From contig NC_134830.1 in the NCBI RefSeq assembly GCF_004210375.1, positions 2,480,001 to 2,544,000 of the forward strand: a stretch of 64,000 nt of DNA. The letters are read 5' to 3'. The translations under genes were made by a program, and so were the position numbers. The notes under the pieces are model-generated. The model did no database searches and was not told where the DNA came from. It was given only the letters and a program-made list of their open reading frames with translations. The DNA is from Tachypleus tridentatus (taxonomy: Eukaryota > Arthropoda > Merostomata > Xiphosura > Limulidae). Position 1 is the first letter of the stretch. Each line of letters starts with the position of its first letter. This document shows, piece after piece, positions 1 through 13,453 of the stretch.

Positions 1-3000
1 GTCATTATTTACTGACGGTACGGTAAGTAGAACAGAGCTGTTGGAAATAACAACCTATCGTCAACAGTTTTAATAACGTCATTATTTACTGACTACGGTA
101 AGTACGGTAAATATCGTCAACAGTAGAACAGAGCTGTTGGAAATAACAACCTATCGTAAACAGTTTTAATAACGTCATTATTTACTGAAAGAGCTGTTGG
201 AATATCAACCTATCGTACGGTAAGTAGAACAGAGCTGTTGGAAATAACAACCTATCGTAAACAGTTTTAATAACGTCATTATTTACTCACTGAGTACGGT
301 AAGTAGAACAGAGCTGTTGGAAATAACAACCTATCGTAAACAGTTTTAATAACGTCATTATTTACTCACTCACTACGGTAAGTAGAACAGAGCTGTTCGA
401 AATAACAACCTATCGTCAACAGTTTTAATAACGTCATTATTTACTCACTCAGTACGGTAAGTAGAACAAAGCTGTTGGAAATAACAACCTATCGTAAACG
501 GTTTTAATAACGTCATTATTTACTCACTCACTACGGTAAGTAGAACAGAGCTTGGAAATAACAACCTATCGTCAACAGTTTTAATAACGTCATTATTTAC
601 TGACTGAGTACGCAGTAAAGTAGAACAGAGCTGTTGGAAATAACAACCTATCGTAAACAGTTTTAATAACGTCATTATTTACTCACTCAGTACAGTAAGT
701 AGAACAGAGCTGTTGGAAATAACAACCTATGGTCAACAGTTTTAATAACGTCATTATTTACTCAATCACTACGGTAAGTAGAACAGAGCTGTTGGATATA
801 ACAACCTATCGTAAACAATTTTAATAACGTCATTATTTACTCACTCAGTACGGTAAGTAGAACAAAGCTGTTGGAAATAACAACCTATCGTCAACAGTTT
901 TAATAACGTCATTATTTACTCACTAAGTACGGTAAGTAGAACAGAGCTGTTCGAAATAACAACCTATCGTCAACAGTTTAATAACGTCATTATTTACTCA
1001 CTCACTACGGTAAGTAGAACAGAGCTGTTGGAAATAACAACCTATCGTAAACAGTTTTAATAACGTCATTATTTACTCACTCAGTACGGTAAGTAGAACA
1101 AAGCTGTTAGAAATAACATCCTATCGTCAACAGTTTTAATAACGTCATTATTTACTGACTCGGTACGGTAAGTAGAACAGAGCTGTTGGAAATAACAACC
1201 TATCGTCAACAGTTTTAATAACGTCATTATTTACTCACTCAGTACGGTAAGTAGAACAAAGCTGTTGGAAATAACAACCTATCGTAAACAGTTTTAATAA
1301 CGTCATTATTTACTCACTCAGTACGGTAAGTAGAACAGAGCTGTTGGAAATAACAACCTATCGTCAACAGTTTTAATAACGTCATTATTTACTCACTCAC
1401 TACGGTAAATAGAACAGAGCTTGGAAATAACAACCTATCGTCAACAGTTTTAATAACGTCATTATTTACTCACTCACTACGGTAAGTAGAACAGAGCTTG
1501 GAAATAACAACCTATCGTCAACAGTTTTAATAACGTCATTATTTACTCACTCACTACGGTAAGTAGAACAGAGCTGTTGGAAATAACAACCTATCGTCAA
1601 CAGTTTTAATAACGTCATTATTTACTCACTCACTACGGTAAGTAGAACAGAGCTGTTAGAAATAACAACCTATCGTCAACAGTTTTAATATCGTCATTAT
1701 TTACTCACTCAGTACGCTAAGTAGAACAGAGCTGTTGGAAATAACTTATTGTCAACAGTTTTAATAACGTCATTATTTACTCACTCACTACGGTAAGTAG
1801 AACAAAGCTTGGAAATAACAACCTTTCGTCAACAGTTTTAATATCGTCATTATTTACTCACTCAGTACGCTAAGTAGAACAGAGCTGTTGGAAATAACAA
1901 CCTATCGTCAACAGTTTTAATAACGTCATTATTTACTCACTCACTACGGTTAGTAGAAGAGAGCTGTTGGAAATAACAACCTATCGTGAACTGTTTTAAT
2001 AACGTCATTATTTACTGACTCGGTACGGTAACTAGAACAAAGCTGTTAAAAATAACATCCTATCGTCAACAGTTTTAATAACGTCATTATTTACTGACTC
2101 GGTATGGTAAGTACAACAAAGCTGTTGGAAATAACAATCTATCGTCAACAGTTTTAATAACGTCATTGTTTACTCACTCTGTACGGTAAGTGGAACAGAG
2201 CTGTTGGAAATAACAACCTATCGTCAACAGTTTTAATAACGTCATTGTTTACTCACTCTGTACGGTAAGTGGAACAGAGCTGTTGGAAATAACAACCTAT
2301 CGTCAACAGTTTTAATAACGTCATTATTTACTCACTCACTACGGTAAGTAGAAAAGAGCTGTTGGAAATAATAACCTATCGTCAACAGTTTTAATAACGT
2401 CATTATTTACTGACGAAATACGGTAAGTAGAACAGAGTTGTTGGAAATAACAACCTATCGTCAACCGTTTTAAAAACGTCATTATTTACTGACTCGGTAT
2501 GGTAAGTACAACAAAGCTGTTGGAAATAACAATCTATCGTCAACAGTTTTAATAACGTCATTATTTACTCACTCAGTACGGTAAGTAGAACAGAGCTGTT
2601 GGAAATAACAACCTATCGTTAACAGTTTTAATAACGTCATTAATTACTTACTCACTACGGTAATTAGAACAGAGCTGTTGGAAATAACAACCTATCATAA
2701 ACAGTTTTAATAACGTCATTATTTACTGACTGAGTATGGTAGTACGGTAGAACAGAGCTGTTGGAAATAACAACCTATCGTCAACAGTTTTAATAACGTC
2801 ATTATTTACTGACTGAGTACGGTAAGTAGAACAGAGCTGTTGGAAATAACAACCTATCGTAAACAGTTTTAATAACGTCATTATTTACTCACTCACTACG
2901 GTAAGTAGAACAGAGCTGTTGGAAATAACAACCTATCGTCAACAGTTTTAATAACGTCATTATTTACTCACTCACTACGGTAAGTAGAACAGAGCTGTTG

Positions 3001-5344
3001 AAAATAACAACCTATCGTGAACAGTTTTAATAACGTCACTATTTACTGACTGAGTACGGTAAGTAGAACAGAGCTGTTGGAAATAACAACCTATCGGAAA
3101 CGGTTTTAATAACGTCATTATTTACTCACTCACTACGGTAAGTAGAACAGAGCTGTTCGAAATAACAACCTATCGTCAACAGTTTTAATAACGTCATTAT
3201 TTACTCACTCACTACGGTAAGTAGAACAGAGCTTGGAAATAACAACCTATCGTCAACAGTTTTAATAACGTCATTATTTACTCACTCACTACGGTTAGTA
3301 GAACAGAGCTGTTGGAAATAACAACCTGTCGTCAACAGTTTTAATAACGTCATTATTTACTGACTGAGTACGGTAAGTAGAACAGAGCTGTTGGAAATAA
3401 CAACCTATCGTAAACAGTTTTAATAACGTCATTATTTACTCACTCAGTACAGTAAGTAGAGCAGAGCTGTTGGAAATAACAACCTATGGTCAACAGTTTT
3501 AATAACGTCATTATTTACTCAATCACTACGGTAAGTAGAACAGAGCTGTTGGAAATAACAACCTATCGTCAACAGTTTTAATAACGTCATTATTTACTCA
3601 CTCAGTACGGTAAGTAGAACAGAGCTGTTGGAAATAACAACCTATCGTCAACAGTTTTAATAACGTCATTATTTACTCACTCACTACGGTAAGTAGAACA
3701 GAGCTGTTGGAAATAACAACCTATCGTAAACAGTTTTAATAACGTCATTATTTACTCACTCAGTACGGTAAGTAGAACAAAGCTGTTAGAAATAACATCC
3801 TATCGTCAACAGTTTTAATAACGTCATTATTTACTGACTCGGTACGGTAAGTAGAACAGAGCTGTTGGAAATAACAACCTGTCGTCAACAGTTTTAATAA
3901 CGTCATTATTTACTCACTCAGTACGGTAAGTAGAACAAAGCTGTTGGAATTAACAACCTATCGTCAACAGTTTTAATAACGTCATTATTTACTCACTCAC
4001 TACGGTAAGTAGAAAAGAGCTGTTGGAAATAACTTATTGTCAACAGTTTTAATAACGTCATTATTTACTGACTGAGTACGGTAAGTAGAACAGAGCTGTT
4101 GGAAATAACAACCTATCGTAAACGGTTTTAATAACGTCATTATTTACTCACTCACTACGGTAAGTAGAACAGAGCTGTTCGAAATAACAACCTATTGTCA
4201 ACAGTTTTAATAACGTCATTATTTACTCACTCACTACGGTAAGTAGAACAGAGCTTGGAAATAACAACCTATCGTCAACAGTTTTAATAACGTCATTATT
4301 TACTCACTCACTACGGTTAGTAGAACAGAGCTGTTGGAAATAACAACCTATCGTCAACAGTTTTAATAACGTCATTATTTACTGACTGAGTACGGTAAGT
4401 AGAACAGAGCTGTTGGAAATAACAACCTATCGTAAACAGTTTTAATAACGTCATTATTTACTCACTCAGTACGGTAAGTAGAACAAAGCTGTTAGAAATA
4501 ACATCCTATCGTCAACAGTTTTAATAACGTCATTATTTACTGACTCGGTACGGTAAGTAGAACAGAGCTGTTGGAAATAACAACCTGTCGTCAACAGTTT
4601 TAATAACGTCATTATTTACTCACTCAGTACGGTAAGTAGAACAAAGCTGTTGGAAATAACAACCTATCGTCAACAGTTTTAATAACGTCATTATTTACTC
4701 ACTCAGTACGGTAAGAAGAACAGAGCTGTTGGAAATAACAACCTATCGTCAACAGTTTTAATAACGTCATTATTTACTGACTCAATACGGTAAGTAGAAC
4801 AGAGCTGTTGGAAATAACAACCTATCGTAAACAGTTTTAATAACGTCATTATTTACTCACTCAGTACAGTAAGTAGAACAGAGCTGTTGGAAATAACAAC
4901 CTATCGTCAACAATTTTAATGACGTCATTATTTACTCACTCACTACGGTAAGTAGAACAGAGCTGTTGAAATAACAACCTATCGTAAACAGTTTTAATAA
5001 CGTCATTATTTACTCACTCAGTACGGTAAGTAGAACAAAGCTGTTGGAAATAACAACCTATCGTAAACGGTTTTAATAACGTCATTATTTACTCACTCAG
5101 TACGGTAAGTAGAACAGAGCTGTTGGAAATAACAACCTATTGTCAACAGTTTTAATAACGTCATTATTTACTGACTCAATACGGTAAGTAGAACAGAGCT
5201 GTTGGAAATAACAACCTATTGTAAACAGTTTTAATATTGTTATTTACTGACTCAATACGGTACGTAGAACAGAACTGTTTGAAATAACAACCTATCGTAA
5301 ACAGTTTTAATGACGTCATTATTTACTGACTCAATACAGTAATA
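1..5344. repeat. Tandem array, 79-bp unit, about 67 copies
   Basis: The unit contains 'aataacgtcattatttact' followed by a short variable 'cactcactacgg' segment, then 'agaacagagctgttgg' and 'aacaacctatcgtcaacag'. The array begins before the window, so its true length is unknown. Units differ by point changes, by a 2-bp loss in the gagctgttgg segment, and by the sequence at the variable segment (cactcac, cactcag, gactcgg, gactcaa). The first 250 bases and the last two or three units are the most irregular, as expected near array edges or assembly joins. No open reading frame runs through it. The right edge fades into unique sequence just after 5340. Confidence 0.97.
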
Positions 5345-6427
5345 AGGATGAGGGTCCCAATAAATTAAGTTAACCAAATGTAATATTTTATATCAGTCTT
5401 GAACAATCAAAATACTGGTCTTGAAGGAACTTTTACTGTTTTCATAATTTAAAACAAACGTCTAATATCACGCCATATTGGTTCATGGATTACTTTATCA
5501 GAGACTTCCCATTACAGTAAATGAACGTTTTTCTTCGTATGAGAAACCTTTATACTTACAAATACTGGCGGGAATACAACCTTCTTCGTTGTCAAGGGAC
5601 ACTAAATAACGAGTGTTGACAAGGGACACTAAATAATGAATATTGATTATACTTCTGTAAATTATGAATTGACCCTTTTCAGTACCAAAGGATAGAAACT
5701 GGAGATAACCAGAGCATGTGTGTTTTGATAACTTCTGATGTTAGAAATTAACAACGTTCACTAAAATAATTTCTGGAGTCAAGCGTGTGCTTCTTACAAA
5801 TCATGCAATTGAGTCGCCTTGTCCCACTTTTAATCTGTGATATTAAGGTAGAGAAATAAGAAGATATTACTAGTATTAAAACACTTGAACGTATAAAGAC
5901 ACTTTCTGTACTCATTACAATGTTCATTTTTGTTTGTTTTTGAATTTCGCGCAAAGCTACTCGAGGGCTATCCGCGCTAGTTCATTCTTAGTTTCGCTCT
6001 AACTAGGTAGGTTGCTTTAAACTCTTAACCGTAGACTTCGTAAAACTATTTCGCAGCTCTCCAAGTAGAAGTTACTGCAGTAATATATTTATAACAAAGA
6101 AAGCCTTGACCACAATGCCCTAGGTCATCTGTGAGGTTCTGTCGCTGCTAGCAATATATTTGGCGATTAGCAAAGTAATACATAAAACCTTCTGGTATTA
6201 AATAACACGCTGACAATCGAGCTATTGGTTTTGATCATACTTATTAGCATAGTACAATGTCAACACTTCGAATTCACACCTCTTTACCATGAAACTGTGA
6301 AAAGGAATGCGTATAATGTTTCTACAATTATTATAAACAACATATATATCAAATTAAAGACTGCCCGCACTTAACCTAATCACGGCGTGGAATGTGTTTA
6401 ACAGAAACTAAATCCATACCTATCTGG
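5345..6427. other. Spacer between arrays, no gene seen
   Basis: AT-rich sequence without a convincing coding region. It holds a SINE 3' fragment near 5926 and a small imperfect direct duplication at about 5588-5640 sharing 'aagggacactaaataa'. The only long open frame (5748-5954, - strand, 68 codons) has no recognisable feature. Confidence 0.6.
5926..5972 (-). mobile_element. SINE family 1, 3' end fragment
   Basis: A T-rich tail followed by 'aatttcgcgcaaagctact' and 'gagggctatccgcgctag' matches the 3' end of the tRNA-derived SINE found intact elsewhere (for example 15740-16014). The match stops at about 5972, so this copy is strongly truncated. Confidence 0.8.
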
Positions 6428-9202
6428 AAATTAGACACTACGAAATACAGTACAAGACTATTCACACCAACAAACAGCTCACTTTCCTATACTTAGACAC
6501 TAAATTAGACACTATGAAACACAGTACAAGACTATTCATACCAACAAACAGCTCACTTTCCTAATATTAGACACTACGAAATACAGTACAAGACTATTCA
6601 TACCAACAAACAGCTCACTTTCCTAGACTTAGACACTAAATTAGACACTACGAAATACAGTACAAGATTATTCATACCAACAAACAGCTCACTTTCCTAT
6701 ACTTAGACACTAAATTAGACACTACGAAATACAGTACAAGATTATTCATACCAACAAACAGCTCACTTTCCTATACTTAGACACTAAATTAGACACTACG
6801 AAATACAGTACAAGACTATTCATACCAACAAACAGCTCACTTTCCTATACTTAGACACTAAATTAGACACTACGAAATACAGTACAAGACTATTCATACC
6901 AACAAACAGCTCACTTTCCTATACTTAGACATTAAATTAGACACTACGAAATACAGTACAAGACTATTCATACCAACAAACAGCTCACTTTCCTATACTT
7001 AGACACTAAATTAGACACTACGAAATACAGTACAAGACTATTTATACCAACAAACAGCTCACTTTCCTATACTTAGACACTAAATTAGACACTACGAAAT
7101 ACAGCACAAGACCATTCATACTAACAAACAGTTCACTTTCCTATACTTAGACACTAAATTAGACACTACGAAATACAGTACAAGACTATTCATACCAACA
7201 AACAGTTCACTTTCCTATACTTAGACACTAAATTAGACACTACGAAATATAGTACAAGACTATTCATACCAACAAACAGCTCACTTTCCTATACTTAGAC
7301 ACTAAATTAGACACTACGAAATACAGTACAAGACCATTCATACTAACAAACAGTTCACTTTCCTATACTTAGACACTAAATTAGACACTACGAAATACAG
7401 TACAAGACTACTCATACCAACAAACAGCTCACTTTCCTGTACTTAGACACTAAATTAGACACTACGAAATACAGTACAAGACTATTCATACCAACAAACA
7501 GCTCACTTTCCTATACTTAGACACTAAATTAGACACTACGAAATACAGTACAAGACTATTCATACCAACAAACAGCTCACTTTCCTATACTTAGACACTA
7601 AATTAGACACTACGAAATACAGTACAAGACTATTCATACCAACAAACAGCTCACTTTCCTATACTTAGACACTAAATTAGACACTACGAAATACAGTACA
7701 AGACTATTCATACCAACACAGCTCACTTTCCTGTACTTAGACACTAAATTAGACACTACGAAATACAGTACAAGACTATTCATACCAACAAACAGCTCAC
7801 TTTCCTGTACTTAGACACTAAATTAGACACTACGAAATACAGTACAAGACTATTCATACCAACAAACAGCTCACTTTCCTATACTTAGACACTAAATTAG
7901 ACACTACGAAATACAGTACAAGACTATTCATACCAACACAGCTCACTTTCCTATACTTAGACACTAAATTAGACACTACGAAATACAGTACAAGACTATT
8001 CATACCAACAAACAGCTCACTTTCCTATACTTAGACACTAAATTAGACACTACGAAATACAGTACAAGACTATTCATACCAACACAGCTCACTTTCCTGT
8101 ACTTAGACACTAAATTAGACACTATGAAATACAGTACAAGACTATTCATACCAACACAGCTCACTTTCCTGTACTTAGACACTAAATTAGACACTATGAA
8201 ATACAGTACAAGACTATTCATACCAACAAACAGCTCACTTTCCTATACTTAGACACTAAATTAGACACTATGAAATACAGTACAAGACTATTCATACCAA
8301 CACAGCTCACTTTCCTGTACTTAGACACTAAATTAGACACTATGAAATACAGTACAAGACTATTCATACCAACACAGCTCACTTTCCTGTACTTAGACAC
8401 TAAATTAGACACTACGAAATACAGTACAAGACTATTCATACCAACAAACAGCTCACTTTCCTGTACTTAGACACTAAATTAGACACTATGAAATACAGTA
8501 CAAGACTATTCATACCAACACAGCTCACTTTCCTGTACTTAGACACTAAATTAGACACTACGAAATACAGTACAAGACTATTCATACCAACAAACAGCTC
8601 ACTTTCCTATACTTAGACACTAAATTAGACACTACGAAATACAGTACAAGACTATTCATACCAACAAACAGCTCACTTTCCTGTACTTAGACACTAAATT
8701 AGACACTACGAAATACAGTAGAAGACTATTCATACCAACAAACAGCTCACTTTCCTGTGCTTAGACACTAAATTAGACACTACGAAATACAGTACAAGAC
8801 TATTCATACCAACACAGCTCACTTTCCTGTGCTTAGACACTAAATTAGACACTACGAAATACAGTACAAGACTATTCATACCAACAAACAGCTCACTTTC
8901 CTGTACTTAGACACTAAATTAGACACTACGAAATACAGTACAAGACTATTCATACCAACAAACAGCTCACTTTCCTGTACTTAGACACTAAATTAGACAC
9001 TATGAAATACAGTACAAGACTATTCATACCAACACAGCTCACTTTCCTGTACTTAGACACTAAATTAGACACTACGAAATACAGTACAAGACTATTCATA
9101 CCAACAAACAGCTCACTTTCCTGTACTTAGACACTAAATTAGACACTACGAAATACAGTACAAGACTATTCATACCAACAAACAGCTCACTTTCCTATAC
9201 TT
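6428..9202. repeat. Tandem array, 74-bp unit with 72-bp variants, about 37 copies
   Basis: Each unit carries 'ttagacactacgaaatacag', 'tacaagactattcatacc', 'aacaaacagctcactttcct' and 'acttagacactaaa'. Units in which 'caacaaacag' has become 'caacacag' are 72 bp long and are concentrated between about 7690 and 8540. Where they cluster the period is divisible by three, giving short spurious open frames on both strands (8000-8439). The array begins abruptly at 6428 and ends at 9202 within a unit. Confidence 0.97.
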
Positions 9203-10023
9203 CACCACCTAACGATACCTTCACTAACAGTTGTTCTAACAAATGTTTCACCTCAAAGCGCCCCATTCATATATCGAAGCCTCAGCTCATAAGACCTCTA
9301 GTTCGACTGACCCACAAAAGGGAAATGTTTGTTAGACACAATATTACAAAGCAACCAAATCACCTCGGTAGAAAGAATACGTATTATTATTAACACGGTA
9401 CCTATTGGAACGTCACCACAGTGTTCGTTATGGACAGGGCACCTATTGAACCGTCACAACAGTGTTCTTATTAACACCGGCGTTATTCAACTATTATAAC
9501 AATGACATAACAGTGATGCCACTTTGTTGTAATTTTTTTAAATATTCTAATATCCTAAGTTACACTTAGAAAACCGTGTGACGTGTATTAATGTATTGAG
9601 TTTAATGTGTTCCCAGGACTGGACAACTTAAACTTTCATGATAAATACATTTAGTAAGATATATGAAACCGTAGAAATACTTTAATGAACGAAGCAGTGA
9701 AAGTTAAGACACACAGTTTAAGAGTTGTACCTAATTTAGAGCTCCAGGTTCGAATTCTTTCGTATCTGAATTTGGATCATTGAACAATAAATTTGAGTTA
9801 AGCTTTTTATTTGATCAACTTAAGTACCGTCACCAAACGAGTTTAACAAATAATTTATTTGTTTGTTGTTTAATTGTCATGACAACAGGAACAATATTCA
9901 CATATTTCTTATAGTACAAACCCCTTGGCAACAATCCAGGAAAACTACAGAGTTTCAAACAACACTTATTAGTTGTTTTATGAATTACGAAGAAATACGT
10001 ACAAGAAATATTTATTGAAAATC
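9203..10023. other. Spacer, no gene seen
   Basis: AT-rich unique sequence. A two-copy imperfect direct repeat of about 45 bp lies near 9395-9475, sharing 'acctattg' and 'cagtgttc' blocks. Nothing else is recognisable. Confidence 0.55.
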
Positions 10024-10196
10024 ATAGGAATGAGGACCATATCACATAGAGTAATAACTCCATACATGCGACGAAACAAACGTGGTTTCCGTTTATAATA
10101 CGTTACCTTATAGGAATGAGGACCATATCACATAGAGTAATAACTCCATACATGCGACGAAACAAACGTGGTTTCCGTTTATAATACGTTATTTTA
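10024..10196. repeat. Tandem duplication, 86-bp unit, two copies
   Basis: The segment starting 'ataggaatgaggaccatatc' at 10024 is repeated from 10110 with almost no change. It contains 'cgacgaaacaaacgtgg' in both copies. Confidence 0.95.
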
Positions 10197-10318
10197 TAGT
10201 TTCTAGCACCATGACTCAGCAGTGCCATCGTACAACTTTAAAAAACAAGATAAAATGGAAAATATTGTCGTTTCGAGATAATACACATCTGGTTTGAGCA
10301 AGCATATAAACATTGTGT

Positions 10319-12300
10319 TTATCACAGAATCCAGTAAGTGACATAAGACCTGTGTTTTATCACAGAATCCAGTAAGTGACATAAGACCTGTGTGTTTATC
10401 ACAGAATCCAGTAAGTGACATAAGACCTGTGTGTTTATCACAGAATCCAGTAAGTGACATAAGACCTGTGTGTTTATCACAGAATCCAGTAAGTGACATA
10501 AGACCTGTGTGTTTACCACAGAATCCAGTAAGTGACATAAGACCTGTGTGTTTACCACAGAATCCAGTAAGTGACATAAGACCTGTGTGTTTATCACAGA
10601 ATCCAGTAAGTGACATAAGACCTGTGTGTTTATCACAGAATCCAGTAAGTGACATAAGACCTGTGTGTTTATCACAGAATCCAGTAAGTGACATAAGACC
10701 TGTGTGTTTATCACAGAATCCAGTAAGTGACATAAGACCTGTGTGTTTATCACAGAATCCAGTAAGTGACATAAGACCTGTGTGTTTATCACAGAATCCA
10801 GTAAGTGACATAAGACCTGTGTGTTTATCACAGAATCCAGTAAGTGACATAAGACCTGTGTGTTTATCACAGAATCCAGTAAGTGACATAAGACCTGTGT
10901 GTTTATCACAGAATCCAGTAAGTGACATAAGACCTGTGTGTTTATCACAGAATCCAGTAAGTGACATAAGACCTGTGTGTTTATCACAGAATCCAGTAAG
11001 TGACATAAGACCTGTGTGTTTATCACAGAATCCAGTAAGTGACATAAGACCTGTGTGTTTATCACAGAATCTAGTAAGTGACATAAGACCTGTGTGTTTA
11101 TCACAGAATCTAGTAAGTGACATAAGACCTGTGTGTTTATCACAGAATCTAGTAAGTGACATAAGACCTGTGTGTTTATCACAGAATCTAGTAAGTGACA
11201 TAAGACCTGTGTGCTTATCACAGAATCTAGTAAGTGACATAAGACCTGTGTGCTTATCACAGAATCTAGTAAGTGACATAAGACCTGTGTGCTTATCACA
11301 GAATCTAGTAAGTGACATAAGACCTGTGTGCTTATCACAGAATCTAGTAAGTGACATAAGACCTGTGTGTTTATCACAGAATCTAGTAAGTGACATAAGA
11401 CCTGTGTGTTTATCACAGAATCTAGTAAGTGACATAAGACCTGTGTGTTTATCACAGAATCTAGTAACTGACATAAGACCTGTGTGTTTATCACAGAATC
11501 TAGTAACTGACATAAGACCTGTGTGTTTATCACAGAATCTAGTAACTGACATAAGACCTGTGTGTTTATCACAGAATCTAGTAACTGACATAAGACCTGT
11601 GTGTTTATCACAGAATCTAGTAAGTGACATAAGACCTGTGTGTTTATCACAGAATCTAGTAAGTGACATAAGACCTGTGTGTTTATCACAGAATCTAGTA
11701 AGTGACATAAGACCTGTGTTTATCACAGAATCTAGTAAGTGACATAAGACCTGTGTTTATCACAGAATCTAGTAAGTGACATAAGACCTGTGTGTTTATC
11801 ACAGAATCTAGTAAGTGACATAAGACCTGTGTGTTTATCACAGAATCTAGTAACTGACATAAGACCTGTGTGTTTATCACAGAATCTAGTAACTGACATA
11901 AGACCTGTGTGTTTATCACAGAATCTAGTAAGTGACATAAGATCTGTGTGTTTATCACAGAATCTAGTAAGTGACATAAGACCTGTGTGTTTATCACAGA
12001 ATCTAGTAAGTGACATAAGACCTGTGTGTTTATCACAGAATCTAGTAAGTGACATAAGACCTGTGTGTTTATCACAGAATCTAGTAAGTGACATAAGACC
12101 TGTGTGTTTATCACAGAATCTAGTAAGTGACATAAGACCTGTGTGTTTATCACAGAATCTAGTAAGTGACATAAGACCTGTGTGTTTATCACAGAATCTA
12201 GTAAGTGACATAAGACCTGTGTGTTTATCACAGAATCTAGTAACTGACATAAGACCTGTGTGTTTATTACAGAATCTAGTAACTAACATAAGACTGGTGT
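10319..12300. repeat. Tandem array, 39-bp unit, about 50 copies
   Basis: The unit is made of 'tgtgtttatcacagaat', 'ccagtaagtgac' and 'ataagacc'. Copies up to about 11060 carry 'atccag', and those after it carry 'atctag'. Runs of neighbouring units also share 'accacag' (two units near 10515-10560), 'gcttatc' (four or five units near 11210-11330) and 'gtaactg' (four units near 11460-11590, and again later). Because 39 is a multiple of three and the unit lacks stops in several frames, open frames up to 507 codons run through it on both strands. They are by-products of the period, not genes. Confidence 0.98.
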
Positions 12301-13090
12301 GCTTTCTGTGTGGATTACTTGAAATATTGTAATTTTTTATCTTGTATTAAAGAGTCACAACTCAGAATATTTAGTCATTAAAAACTTTAAAAGATAGCTT
12401 GTTATAGTCCATATTTTAATTATTCATTACTTTACTTGTTTAAGCCTAAACCAGGAATACGAATGTTATTATAAATATCGTTTATCTTATGACCACAATG
12501 TTAATTAAATGAGAATTTAAACATGAACTGGAACATCATTAACACGTGAGAATTTATTGAAAGTAAATATATAATGTTTATACTAGTTACAACAGTACTT
12601 CTGTCCAGGTGTTTCATCTATCCAGCTTGAACACCGTTCATCTGAATGGCTACGTACACATTTTGATGCGATACACGATACGATCATCTCAAGTTTCCTG
12701 AAACTGTACGTTTTGTGCAGAGGAAATGTTCCCAATTGTGTTCATATCTTTACTAGGATAGAATACAATCATTACTTGGAGGCGGATATATTTAAGAGAC
12801 AAGCAGTCTTCCAATATTTACTGAAGTCAACATTTTATGTTTATAGTGAAAATACAGAGTTGTGAGGAAGTTATAAAGTCCGCACAAGGAACTGTTTATG
12901 TCGTCAAGTAAAGGTAAACCAATAGAATCTTCGATGACAATTACGTATAACAAATGTCTACAATTTTGATACACAACATTACTTTAAAGCTTCCACTTAC
13001 AACAAACCCGAAACTAATTATTTTCTAAATTAATGTTTTTGTTTTAGTCTTAATATCTCAAAATAATTTATGGATTCTAAAACGATCACC
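12301..13090. other. Spacer, no gene seen
   Basis: AT-rich sequence with no supported coding region or dispersed repeat. A 60-codon open frame at 12792-12974 (- strand) has no recognisable feature. Confidence 0.5.
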
Positions 13091-13175
13091 CTTCAATGGC
13101 ACAGCGTAGGTCCGACATTCGATACCCATAGTGGACACAGTAAATAGCCTTTGGGTAGCTTTGCGCTTAAAAACA
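13091..13175 (+). mobile_element. SINE family 2, decayed fragment
   Basis: Contains 'ttcgatacccatagtgg' (a B-box-like tRNA segment) followed by 'acagtaaatagcctttggg' and 'tagctttgcgctta'. This layout matches a second arthropod tRNA-derived SINE as I remember it, with other partial copies here near 13981, 25798 and 43887. The head is eroded. Confidence 0.55.
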
Positions 13176-13453
13176 CAAGCTACTAATTCTAAAATATGTT
13201 CTAAAATAGAGTTGCTAGTTTCGTTTTAGCCAATAGATGGCTCTGGTATGTAAAACAATGCTTCACAATGAAAATTGGTCGTTGTGCACCAGTGAACTAA
13301 TTATTTACTTTCAGATAATTGAGTGTCAGACAAATTAATAACAATAAAACAATAGCTGTTACTTAACAATAATATTTGCTTGTTCCAATGTCGCGAATTT
13401 GACATTATCAATACGACTTTATATTCTGCATTTACTTTTGAATTGTATATACG

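Noticed and set aside
1-5344. CRISPR-like array
   Set aside because: Units are contiguous, whole-unit tandem repeats without unique spacers, in eukaryotic sequence.
10327-12280. Repeated splice-donor-like 'cagtaagtg' in the 39-bp units
   Set aside because: It lacks the GT after AG in the correct register (AG then TAAGT), and there is no exon evidence.
10203-12332. Open frames of 178-507 codons on both strands
   Set aside because: They arise because the 39-bp unit is a multiple of three and free of stops in several frames. All are pure repeat translation, and opposite-strand and overlapping frames are equally long.
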